This document shows, one piece after another, positions 7,786 to 14,405 of a stretch of DNA of 14,405 nucleotides. The notes under the pieces were generated by a model. It had not been told where the DNA came from and did no database searches. It saw nothing but the letters and a program-made list of their open reading frames with translations. Numbering within the stretch: the first letter of the stretch is position 1; each line of letters begins with the position of its first letter. The stretch lies in assembly GCA_900551245.1 (NCBI GenBank), contig URVC01000077.1, positions 1-14,405 of the forward strand, written 5' to 3'. Both the position numbers and the translations under genes were made by a program. This DNA is from an uncultured bacterium. Its GTDB lineage: Bacteria; Verrucomicrobiota; Lentisphaeria; Victivallales; Victivallaceae.

Positions 7786-7870
7786 AAGTTTTCCGCAGGG
7801 AACTGCGTCACTGAGATTCGTTTCGGCAATCAATCAGGAACCGGGGACCGAATTCCTTGAAAGGGCAAAA

Positions 7871-10800
7871 ATGAAATATCGAATGACTATGAATCATGTC
7901 ATACCTCTGCTGTTGACCGTTTTTTTTTCCACGCTGTTGCCGCTGGCCGGACAGGTCGTGAATACCTTTCCGTCTCCTGAATCCCTCTACCTTCGTGGTC
8001 GTGGAGCAGCGGAGGCGGCTCTGGGGCGCGACCGGGAATCCGGTTCCGGGAAAGAATATACTTTTCTCAAGCTGAAGAGCCCTGCCGGAATCTCTCTGGA
8101 ACTGTTTTCACGAGATCAGCGCTGGCTGGGAAAACGGACGAGCGGTATCATTCAGCTGCGACTGATTCCGTCGGAAGCGAATCTCATCGCCCAGTGTCAA
8201 CTGCGGATGGTTGATAAACCCGGAGAGGTATTTCAGTTTTCTCCAACACGTCGTTTCCGGGATGGTCGCGTCGAAGTGTTTGAATTCCGTTTTGGCGAGG
8301 AGCAAATTCGGAGTTCCTGGGGGCAGAAAGTTAACAGGAAGTTTGATCCGCCGCTGTCGTTTGCCGGATTTTCTCTGCGTAGCAATGCCGTTCCTTCACC
8401 GGGAAAGCTCTACCTTGTCAGTGCGGAGCTGCTTCCAGAGGAGGCTACCGGGGTGCGTATCCGCCGCCCGCTGCTGTCAGCTCCATTTCAGAAATACTCG
8501 ACGCGGCAGAGTCAATTTCAGGGGAAAAGCACACTCACGGCAGAGAACGAAGCGTTCATCATCGCGGGAGACGCGCAAAATTTCCATCTGGTGATCCATG
8601 ATCTTTTTGAAATTCCGTTGACGCATCTGAAAGCGATCCGGCTGTCTCTTGCTTCCGACGTGCCGGGCAAAGCGGGGATCGTCGTCGTTGACCCGGCAGG
8701 CAGAAAAATCTCCACCGCTCCGGTTGCATTCGGACCCGGTCAGTCCGTAGTGGAAGTACCGTTTGCAGCTGGGGAGGTGGAACGGCTGTCGTTCCGGTTC
8801 CTTACCCTCTCCTTTGCCCGGACGCCCTACCGGTGCGAACTTTCCGGAATGGAAGCGGTGGAAAACGGCAGTCAGGCGGCGGCGCTTGAGGTGAAACTTT
8901 CCGGAGACAACCCGTTTCTGATTCAGGAACCGGGAACGGAAAAGAAATTCAGGCTCAAGGTCCGCAATCTTTCCGACCAGCCGCTGACATCGGAGCTGAA
9001 AGTACACCTGGAAGACTACTTTCGGACCCAGGTGGACCGGAGATTCCAGCTCTCTCTGGCTCCGGACGAGACAAGAGTGCTGCCGCTGACGGATTCCCTG
9101 CCGCGCCAGGGGGTCTGGTACGGCAGGTATGAAGTCGGAAAATGTGCGGACGGCTCCCGGCGCATCGGAGATTTTCATCTCGCCAACATGCCGATGGGCC
9201 GGCCGACTCCGCTGCCGCAACCGGGGGAGTTTCTATTCGGAATGAACTGTCACTTCAGCTACTGGAATGATTACAACTTCAATCTGGCGCTGCAGGCGAT
9301 GATCGCAGCTCATGTAAAACTGGTCCGTGCCGCCGTGTATTGGGATCACATACAGTACGCTCCCGACAAATTCCGCTGGGAATACGCTGACCGGCTGGTC
9401 AATTCTCTTCAGAAAAGCGGCATCGCTCACAACTGGTGCGTTTACCCGGTGCCGAAATGGGCAGTTCCAGAAAACGTTCGTGACAAAGGTTATTCTGTTT
9501 TCAGCCGTACCGCGCCAATGCCCGGGCTGTATGGAAAGTTCATGGAAATTCTGGCAGAGCGGTACCGGGGAAAAGTTCGTTACTACGAGGTGTGGAATGA
9601 AGCTGATCTGCTCAAAACCATCACCGTCGATGATTACATCAGAGTGCTCAGGGAGGGGTATGAGGGCGTGAAGAAATCAGATCCCGGCGCACTGGTCACC
9701 ACCACCGGTTTCGCCTCACTGGTCCATCCGGCCGTCCGGAAAAATTTTCAGCGGGACGTGCTGCGGCAGGCCCGGGGATTCTATGATGTGCACGCGCTGC
9801 ACGAACATGGCGGATTCGGCTGGTATGCTTCCATCATTGACAATCAGGTGCTGCCGCTTCGCCGCAGACTGGGTGTCACTGCTCCCTGGTACGCCAATGA
9901 AACGGCGGTAACCTCCGCCGGAGGGCAGGATCGGATGCAGGCGGAGACGGTGTTCAAGAAAATCCTGTTCTCTTTCGCTCGAGGTTCGGCTTCCTACATC
10001 TGGTACAATCTGCGGAGCAAAGGGCGGAATCCGAACAATGCAGAGCATTGTTACGGATTGATGACGGCTGATTTTCAACCCAAATTCGGTTACGGAGTCT
10101 TCTCCGCTCTGGCAGGATTGTACGCGGGCGTGAAGTTTTACGGCGATCTTTCCCCGTTTCCGGGGCAGTACTGTTTCCGTTTTCGCGACAACCGCCGAAT
10201 TCTGCTCGCGGCCTGGAATGAAGCTCCTTCTCTGGGAACAACACCGATGGTGGTCCGCACTGACGGGACTGAAGCGTTTCTGGTGGATCTTTTCGGCAAT
10301 CGTCGAAAACTGCAGCAGGAAAACGGTATCGTCGTTTTCCCGGTCGGCACGGTTCCGGGATCGCTGGAGTTGCCCGGGGCGACGCGGGCGGAATATGGGC
10401 ACCGGGTTTTGACTGCGGAGGCGCCCGCCGCCGTGCTGCCGGGGCGGGAACATCCGCTGAAATTTACGTTGCAAAATCCGTTTGCAAAAGAGGTTGCCGT
10501 TTCGATAAAACTGCAGGCCCCTGCTGGGATCCGATGTTCTGAAACGGAGTTTTCCCGTCGTCTCCCGGCCGGAGGTTCCGGAATCTGGAATGGAAGTTTT
10601 TTCGTAACCCGGGATATGCGCCTTCACCGGGAATCTCCTCCGGTCATATCGGCGGAGTACCGGTTTGATCATATCGATACCGGAGTGATGTACCTGCCGT
10701 TGAACCCGGCGTACCGGATCCCGGCGGGAGATTTTTCCGGTCGCGCGCCCGATTTCGAACTGGAGAAGATCACCCATGTCTTCAATCGTTATCAGGCGGA

Positions 10801-11320
10801 TCCTGCCAACCAGCACCGGCTGTGGAAAGGACCGGACGACCTTTCGGCGAAAATCTGGCTGGGGCGTGGCGCCGATGCACTGAAACTGCGTGTTGTCGTG
10901 CGTGACGACGTGCATGTGCAGCCGGAGAAGGGGATGCTCACCTGGACCGGAGACAACATTCAGCTCTCGCTGATTTCAACCGGAATGTTTGAAATCTCCC
11001 TGACCCGCCTGGCAGACGGCACCGCGGAAGTGTATCCGACTGCAGTCCCGTCAGGATTCGACAGCAGCGAAGTTGCGAAGGAAATTCGTCTCGTCACAGC
11101 ACGTCGCGGAAATGAGACCATATATGAAGTGGAGTTTCCCCTTGAGGCGGTCGGATTGTCGAATCAATTGATGAAAAACGGGTTTCAGTTCAATCTAATT
11201 ATCAACGACAACGACGGCGACGGGCGCGACGGCTGGCTGTTTCTCGCCGAAGGAATGGGGAAGGGCGGGAGCGTGAATACGACACAATTTCCTTATCTGG
11301 TTTTTGAAGAAAATCCATGA
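7871..11320 (+). CDS. Large secreted clan GH-A-like hydrolase with CBM9-like domain
   Basis: An 1149-residue exported protein, paralogous to its upstream neighbour but about 200 residues longer. After a signal peptide (about 1-27, with a long hydrophobic core) come two beta-sandwich-like segments (about 30-190 and 190-335) and an Ig-like segment (about 340-440). The TIM barrel (about 455-755) follows, starting FGMNCHFSYW. WNEA gives the acid/base as E577, and YANETAV gives the nucleophile as E677. The residue after E577 is Ala, where the neighbour has Pro. The C-terminus (about 960-1149) is CBM9-like, with RDDVHVQ (1011-1017) and NDNDGDG (1112-1118). GAAAGGG a few nt upstream supports the start; M6 is an alternative. 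The gap to the previous gene is 85 bp with no terminator seen, so it is probably co-transcribed. By eye it uses more T- and G-ending codons than the first genes in the window. The substrate is unknown. Confidence 0.83.
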   Translation: MKYRMTMNHVIPLLLTVFFSTLLPLAGQVVNTFPSPESLYLRGRGAAEAALGRDRESGSGKEYTFLKLKSPAGISLELFSRDQRWLGKRTSGIIQLRLIPSEANLIAQCQLRMVDKPGEVFQFSPTRRFRDGRVEVFEFRFGEEQIRSSWGQKVNRKFDPPLSFAGFSLRSNAVPSPGKLYLVSAELLPEEATGVRIRRPLLSAPFQKYSTRQSQFQGKSTLTAENEAFIIAGDAQNFHLVIHDLFEIPLTHLKAIRLSLASDVPGKAGIVVVDPAGRKISTAPVAFGPGQSVVEVPFAAGEVERLSFRFLTLSFARTPYRCELSGMEAVENGSQAAALEVKLSGDNPFLIQEPGTEKKFRLKVRNLSDQPLTSELKVHLEDYFRTQVDRRFQLSLAPDETRVLPLTDSLPRQGVWYGRYEVGKCADGSRRIGDFHLANMPMGRPTPLPQPGEFLFGMNCHFSYWNDYNFNLALQAMIAAHVKLVRAAVYWDHIQYAPDKFRWEYADRLVNSLQKSGIAHNWCVYPVPKWAVPENVRDKGYSVFSRTAPMPGLYGKFMEILAERYRGKVRYYEVWNEADLLKTITVDDYIRVLREGYEGVKKSDPGALVTTTGFASLVHPAVRKNFQRDVLRQARGFYDVHALHEHGGFGWYASIIDNQVLPLRRRLGVTAPWYANETAVTSAGGQDRMQAETVFKKILFSFARGSASYIWYNLRSKGRNPNNAEHCYGLMTADFQPKFGYGVFSALAGLYAGVKFYGDLSPFPGQYCFRFRDNRRILLAAWNEAPSLGTTPMVVRTDGTEAFLVDLFGNRRKLQQENGIVVFPVGTVPGSLELPGATRAEYGHRVLTAEAPAAVLPGREHPLKFTLQNPFAKEVAVSIKLQAPAGIRCSETEFSRRLPAGGSGIWNGSFFVTRDMRLHRESPPVISAEYRFDHIDTGVMYLPLNPAYRIPAGDFSGRAPDFELEKITHVFNRYQADPANQHRLWKGPDDLSAKIWLGRGADALKLRVVVRDDVHVQPEKGMLTWTGDNIQLSLISTGMFEISLTRLADGTAEVYPTAVPSGFDSSEVAKEIRLVTARRGNETIYEVEFPLEAVGLSNQLMKNGFQFNLIINDNDGDGRDGWLFLAEGMGKGGSVNTTQFPYLVFEENP

Positions 11321-11380
11321 GAGAAACCGCCGGGAGCAACCGACGATCTCTGTATATTCACAATACGATTTGAAGGATGT

Positions 11381-11408
11381 AACCGGCAAAAGAAGTTTTT
11401 TGCCGGTT
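11381..11408 (+). other. Perfect 11-bp hairpin in the 3' untranslated region
   Basis: AACCGGCAAAA (11381-11391) and TTTTGCCGGTT (11398-11408) form an 11-bp perfect stem with a 6-nt loop, 60 bp after the stop of the large hydrolase gene. No T-run follows, so it is not a classic terminator. It may protect the 3' end of the transcript, or be a protein-binding or recombination site. The sequence CCGGTTCG recurs at 11403 and 11418. Confidence 0.7.
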
Positions 11409-11495
11409 CGTCCAAATCCGGTTCGACTTTCGGCAACAAGACGGCAAGGAGTATTACTTTCGCGCTGTTTCCGTCGAATAATATGACTGTTTTTT

Positions 11496-11536
11496 CCGTT
11501 ATTCCTCGCAGTTCTCTGCGGAAATAACGGTTTTTT
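11496..11536 (+). terminator. Intrinsic terminator closing the hydrolase operon
   Basis: CCGTTATTCCTCGCAG (11496-11511) pairs with CTGCGGAAATAACGG (11516-11530) around a TTCT loop, with one bulge or mismatch, and is followed by six T bases (11531-11536). Six T bases also precede it (11490-11495), so it could work in both directions. It marks the likely 3' end of the long operon that starts near 1703. Confidence 0.88.
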
Positions 11537-11571
11537 CCGTTTTTTCCGGCAAAATGACGGAAAAATCACGG
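11537..11571. other. Second hairpin after the terminator
   Basis: CCGT-TTTTTCCG (11537-11548) pairs with CGGAAAAA-TC-ACGG (11558-11571). This gives 12 pairs with a 2-nt bulge and a 9-nt loop. It directly abuts the T-run of the first terminator, and may be a backup terminator or insulator ahead of the next promoter. Confidence 0.5.
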
Positions 11572-11614
11572 CTTATCTTCCGTCGGAAAAATACCGTTTT
11601 TTTTCTCTCCACTC

Positions 11615-11643
11615 TTGACTTTTACTGTGAAATATGGTATAAT
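11615..11643 (+). promoter_or_regulatory. Near-consensus sigma-70 promoter
   Basis: TTGACT (11615-11620), a 17-bp spacer and a perfect TATAAT (11638-11643) make this the best promoter in the window. Transcription should start near 11650, leaving a leader of about 65 nt before the regulator's ATG at 11715. No strong operator palindrome was found by eye. The leader carries an imperfect inverted repeat, GTTGGC to GCCGAC (about 11663 to 11685). Confidence 0.85.
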
Positions 11644-11702
11644 TTCTACAAGTTGGCCGATGGTTGGCGAAAATAAAATGCCGACCCGTTGGAAAAATGG
11701 GC

Positions 11703-11710
11703 AGGAAGGA
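11703..11710 (+). promoter_or_regulatory. Ribosome binding site deciding the regulator start
   Basis: AGGAAGGA lies just before the ATG at 11715. The only upstream in-frame alternative is a TTG at 11664, which has no recognisable ribosome binding site, so translation most likely begins at 11715. Confidence 0.8.
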
Positions 11711-11714
11711 TGCA

Positions 11715-12755
11715 ATGAGAACGCAGTCACAGCAGACCATCTCGGAAGTGCAGAAGATCTGGTACCGGGTCATGTCGATCCTCTACCGCTCCGGCGGCCA
11801 GTCGGTGCGGATTCCCTCCTCCAACGAACTGGCGCAGGAATTCGGCATCGCGCGCTCCACCGTGCGGATCGCACTGGAGAAACTGACCGCCGAAGGATTT
11901 CTGATCCCCCGGCGCGGCAGCGGCACCTTCACCAATCCCAAATGCCGGCTGACCGCCAACTGGGAGGCTCCGCTGGTCGGGTTGCTGATGCATGACGGCA
12001 ACCTCTTCTTCTACTCGCAGGAGCTGCAGAACGAGCTGGAGTGCTTCTTCGGAGAGTTCCGGAAGACCGGCTGGAACATCCGGCTCGTCACCGGGCAGAT
12101 GGACACCCCCGAGGCGGTGCAGGAAATCCTCTCCCACAACTATCTGGACGGGCTCATCACCTTCGGCTCCTCCGAATTCATCCCACCGGTTGCCGACGCG
12201 CTGCTTCCCACCGTCAATATGGGGTTCTTCACCGAGCATGTCACCAACGTCACCCCTGCCTGCAACCGGGTTCTGAAAAAACTCTTCGAACTGACCGGGC
12301 GTGACCGGGGAATCCGCGTCTGGACCGCGACGCCGCGAGATGGACGAAGTGATTTTCTCCGCGCCTACCATGAACACCCCGGACTGACGATCATCCACGG
12401 TTCCGAAGAGTATGTACCACTGGACGGACAATATGAAGCTGCAATTCGCAAGGAGTTCACCCGCCACCGGCCGGACTGGATCCTGCTCCATCCCCGGGAG
12501 CTGTCGATGTTGCAGAGAATTACGGTCGACCTCTATGGAGAAGCCGCCGCGCGGAACATTCTCTGGATTTTCCATACGCTGCCCGGTACCGATCCCGACT
12601 GGCCGGGCTATTTCGTCCAGGCGGACCGCCGCACCGAAATCCGGACCGCCATCGATCTGCTCCAGAGGAAATTGAATCACGAAAGCGGTCCCCTCCCCAG
12701 TGTCACCGTGGAGGCCCGGCTGATCCGGGTGCCCGATCAATGTATCATTGCATAA
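11715..12755 (+). CDS. AraR-like regulator: GntR winged helix plus LacI-type sensor domain
   Basis: A 346-residue chimeric regulator. Residues about 12-73 form a GntR-type winged helix-turn-helix, with IPSSNELAQEFGIARSTVRI (33-52) as the DNA-binding part and the wing RRGSGTFTNP (66-75). From about residue 85 the protein changes to a periplasmic-binding-like sensor domain (PLVGLLMHDGNLFF, then a YLDGLITFGS segment), the arrangement known from AraR, where an arabinose-type ligand releases DNA. Here the ligand is unknown. The start at 11715 is chosen for its ribosome binding site and its distance from a strong promoter. The gene is followed after only 15 bp by a pseudopilin gene and then a GH13-like gene, so it probably controls them. 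Whether it represses or activates cannot be told from sequence. Confidence 0.9.
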   Translation: MRTQSQQTISEVQKIWYRVMSILYRSGGQSVRIPSSNELAQEFGIARSTVRIALEKLTAEGFLIPRRGSGTFTNPKCRLTANWEAPLVGLLMHDGNLFFYSQELQNELECFFGEFRKTGWNIRLVTGQMDTPEAVQEILSHNYLDGLITFGSSEFIPPVADALLPTVNMGFFTEHVTNVTPACNRVLKKLFELTGRDRGIRVWTATPRDGRSDFLRAYHEHPGLTIIHGSEEYVPLDGQYEAAIRKEFTRHRPDWILLHPRELSMLQRITVDLYGEAAARNILWIFHTLPGTDPDWPGYFVQADRRTEIRTAIDLLQRKLNHESGPLPSVTVEARLIRVPDQCIIA

Positions 12756-12770
12756 ATAAGGAGTTTCACC

Positions 12771-13502
12771 ATGCAGAGATGCGGCAGAAAATTTACGTTG
12801 ATTGAATTGCTCATTGTGATTGCTATCATTGCGATTCTGGCCGCCATGCTGCTGCCCGCATTGAACAAGGCGCGGGAAAAGGCCCGTTCGATCCAGTGCA
12901 TCAACAACCAGAAGCAGATCGGAATGGCGCTCAGCTTTTACCAGAATGAGTTCAACGGCTATGTCCTGCCGGCCAAATTTGCCGATAGCGCCACCTACGC
13001 CTACAACGGGCAGCTTTTCAGGCTCTGGAACAGCTTCCTCGTCCACTCCGGCCGGATTACCATGAATCTGCTCATCTGCCCCACCTCAGAAAAATTTGAA
13101 ACCAACTGGTCATCTCTTTATTTTCAGAAAAGAAAGATCCCCACCTCCAATAACAACGCCTGGCAATTCGGCGGCTACGGGATGAACAACTGTCGCGCCT
13201 ATGACGGCAGCTCGCGAGTGAGATGGATCAAAAACACCCAGGTGAAACGCCCCGCCGTTTACATCATGCTCGGAGATGCGGCGACAGATCAGCCGGGAAC
13301 TCTCTGTCCCGCGGCGCTCATGTATGAGAGTTTAGGGCAGGACTGTTTCGCATTCCCCTGGCATGACCGCGGTTGCAACCTGCTCCGCTTCGACGGCCAT
13401 GTCGACACCGTGCGCGGCGCTTCCCACGTCGAACTTTACAACGGCCCGCTCAAAGGCGGTTGGAATAATCCGGGCACGCCATGGTCCGCATGGCAATATT
13501 GA
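12771..13502 (+). CDS. Pseudopilin-like protein, prepilin cleavage and H-X9-DG type (second copy)
   Basis: A 243-residue relative of the pseudopilin at 4180. A very short basic leader (MQRCGRK) precedes mature F8 and the conserved E12 (FTLIELLIVIAIIAILAA), one membrane helix (about 8-29), then PALNKAREKAR. The H-X9-DG signature is H198 to D208-G209 (HDRGCNLLRFDG). Beyond the N-terminal 45 residues and the H-X9-DG segment, the two copies differ widely, which suggests different partners. AAGGAG lies about 8 nt before the ATG, and the gene starts 15 bp after the regulator stop. The mature protein should be anchored in the inner membrane by its first helix. The tail ends in the G/W/P-rich segment GGWNNPGTPWSAWQY. 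Its function is unproven; it may help export or position the hydrolase encoded 20 bp downstream. Confidence 0.93.
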   Translation: MQRCGRKFTLIELLIVIAIIAILAAMLLPALNKAREKARSIQCINNQKQIGMALSFYQNEFNGYVLPAKFADSATYAYNGQLFRLWNSFLVHSGRITMNLLICPTSEKFETNWSSLYFQKRKIPTSNNNAWQFGGYGMNNCRAYDGSSRVRWIKNTQVKRPAVYIMLGDAATDQPGTLCPAALMYESLGQDCFAFPWHDRGCNLLRFDGHVDTVRGASHVELYNGPLKGGWNNPGTPWSAWQY

Positions 13503-13512
13503 AAAAAGGAAC

Positions 13513-13516
13513 AAGG
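13513..13516 (+). promoter_or_regulatory. Ribosome binding site of the GH13-like gene
   Basis: AAGG sits 6 nt before the ATG at 13523, and an AAGGA lies slightly further upstream. This supports a start at 13523 (or the adjacent 13526). The in-frame ATG at 13481 lies inside the pseudopilin gene and would put a basic, non-hydrophobic stretch before the signal peptide. Confidence 0.6.
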
Positions 13517-13522
13517 AAACAA

Positions 13523-14386
13523 ATGATGAAGAAAGCCGCCTCTCTCCTCTGGCTTCTCCCCATCGGCATGATCCTGCATGGGGAAACTATCGACAACTCC
13601 TCTCTTCTGCCGAAGTACAAACCGGATTCAGAAGTTCGAATGGAACGGCGTGCCGACGGCACCTCCGAAACGCCGGAATGGGTCAAAAGCCTGATTCTGG
13701 TGGAGTTCCGAGTGGATTCCGCCATTCAAAACGGAACCATTCAAGACCTCATCCCGGTTCTGAACCACCTCGCGGAAACCGGCGTCAACGGAATCTGGGT
13801 TTCGCCTCCGCTCAACGGCGGCAACGGGTACGGAAATTTCGGCATCCACACGATAAGTCCGCGACTGGTCGGCGAAACCGACCGCCAGAAACAGTGGCAG
13901 GCGCTGAAAACCTTCGTCGACGAAGCGCATAAACGCAACATCCGGGTCTTCTTCGACGTCATCAACTGGGGGGTGACCAAACACGAGGGAGGAGCGCCGA
14001 TCCTCAAGGAAAAACCGGAGTGGTTCGGCGAATATTACGCCCCCTATGCGGGATATCTCTTCAACTGGAAAAACAAGGAGCTCAACGAATGGTATGCCGA
14101 TCAGATCGAGGAGTGGCTGCAAAAGACCGGCGCCGACGGCTTCCGCTGTGACTGCGCCCCCTTCTACTGCGGCTATGGCCCATTCCGGGAGGTGAAGGAA
14201 CGGATGCGCAAAGCCGGCCGGAAAATTCTCTTCATCTCCGAACACGCCAGCAGCCGGAAAAATGTCTTCGACTTCGACCAGGTCTCCTTCTGTTATAAAA
14301 ATGAAAGTATATGCCCAGTGAGCCCCATGGTGAGGGGGGGATATCGCGGAGAGCTTTGGAAAAAATTAGAGCCAGGAGAAAAATGA
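13523..14386 (+). CDS. Secreted GH13-like (alpha-amylase family) protein, apparently truncated
   Basis: A 287-residue ORF. A signal peptide (about 1-20, MMKKAASLLWLLPIGMILHG) is followed by a GH13-type barrel: GIWVSPPLNGGNGYGNFGIH for strand 2, then region I (FFDVINWG, D145), region II GFRCDCAPF with the nucleophile at D210, and region III ISEH with the acid/base at E240. The third catalytic aspartate (region IV, usually FxxNHD) and the rest of the barrel are absent: only 47 residues follow E240. From about 14305 the translation stops looking GH13-like (ICPVSPMVRGGYRG) and ends at a stop at 14384-14386. Normal relatives are well over 400 residues, so this is probably an interrupted or frameshifted gene, with the break very close to the window edge. 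It lies 20 bp after a pseudopilin and would act outside the cytoplasm, on an alpha-glucan if intact. Confidence 0.75.
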   Translation: MMKKAASLLWLLPIGMILHGETIDNSSLLPKYKPDSEVRMERRADGTSETPEWVKSLILVEFRVDSAIQNGTIQDLIPVLNHLAETGVNGIWVSPPLNGGNGYGNFGIHTISPRLVGETDRQKQWQALKTFVDEAHKRNIRVFFDVINWGVTKHEGGAPILKEKPEWFGEYYAPYAGYLFNWKNKELNEWYADQIEEWLQKTGADGFRCDCAPFYCGYGPFREVKERMRKAGRKILFISEHASSRKNVFDFDQVSFCYKNESICPVSPMVRGGYRGELWKKLEPGEK

Positions 14387-14405
14387 TGCCGTCTGGCGTT
14401 TGAGC

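Larger units (their letters stand above)
11321..11714. other. 394-bp intergenic region between the two operons
   Basis: No convincing gene is seen here. It contains, in order: a perfect hairpin (11381-11408), the terminator (11496-11536), a second hairpin with a bulged stem (11537-11571), a small TTCC-GTC-GGAA hairpin (11578-11588) and the promoter of the next regulator (11615-11643). The stretch 11488-11605 is unusually rich in CCG followed by T-runs and in CGG followed by A-runs, in alternating orientation. Confidence 0.8.

Noticed and set aside
7794..7807. Hairpin CGCAG-GGAA-CTGCG as a terminator between the two hydrolases
   Set aside because: It has only 5 bp and no T-run follows, so it is unlikely to stop transcription.
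11664..11714. Upstream TTG start for the GntR-LacI regulator
   Set aside because: It has no ribosome binding site, whereas AGGAAGGA stands just before the ATG at 11715. The extra 17 residues are not part of the winged-helix domain.
11727..13046. 439-residue open frame on the - strand across the regulator and pseudopilin genes
   Set aside because: It spans two recognisable + strand genes and shows no recognisable motifs, so it is a codon-bias shadow.
13481..13522. Upstream ATG for the GH13-like gene
   Set aside because: It lies inside the pseudopilin gene and would put a basic extension before an otherwise normal signal peptide. A ribosome binding site fits 13523 better.
14305..14405. 5' end of a group II intron (GTGAGCCCC resembles the usual GTGYG start)
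   Set aside because: The match is short and deviates from the consensus, and no intron domains or reverse transcriptase can be seen within the 100 bp available. It is kept only as one possible explanation for the truncated gene.

Overview
The window most likely comes from a Lentisphaerota bacterium (Victivallis-like) or a close PVC-group relative. The DNA is GC-rich. Two genes encode pseudopilin-like proteins of the 'prepilin-type cleavage / H-X9-DG' class, which is strongly expanded in Lentisphaerota and Planctomycetota, and here they sit directly between sugar-type transcription regulators and secreted glycoside hydrolases. All supported genes are on the + strand. The taxonomic call is inference from gene content; no marker gene is present.

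Layout. (1) Positions 1 to about 338 hold a degenerate tandem repeat of six units, spaced 58 or 47 bp apart, with hairpins nested in each unit. It runs off the left edge. (2) Positions 387-1644 form a self-contained transcription unit: a promoter, one cytoplasmic beta-propeller protein resembling oligogalacturonate lyase (metal-ligand pattern Q-x2-H-x-H), and a strong intrinsic terminator. (3) Positions 1669-11536 look like one long operon. It has a promoter overlapped by a perfect 14-bp LacI-type operator, then an FAD-dependent oxidoreductase, a LacI-family repressor overlapping it by 10 bp, an H-X9-DG pseudopilin, and two large secreted clan GH-A-like hydrolases, each ending in a CBM9-like domain. 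A hairpin plus T-run terminator closes it. (4) Positions 11615-14386 form a second unit: a near-consensus sigma-70 promoter, an AraR-like regulator (GntR-type winged helix fused to a LacI-type sensor), a second H-X9-DG pseudopilin, and a secreted GH13-like protein. The last ORF stops before the final conserved GH13 region and looks truncated near the right edge.

How the genes may work together. Units 3 and 4 share one grammar: sugar-sensing regulator, then pseudopilin, then exported carbohydrate-active enzyme(s). The simplest reading is that each regulator senses a breakdown product and controls both the enzymes and a dedicated pseudopilin, which may help export, anchor or position them at the cell surface. 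The recurrent pairing is the most interesting signal here; the pseudopilin's role is inference. Substrates cannot be fixed from sequence alone. Pectin fragments are plausible for the first gene, and an alpha-glucan-like substrate for the GH13 unit.
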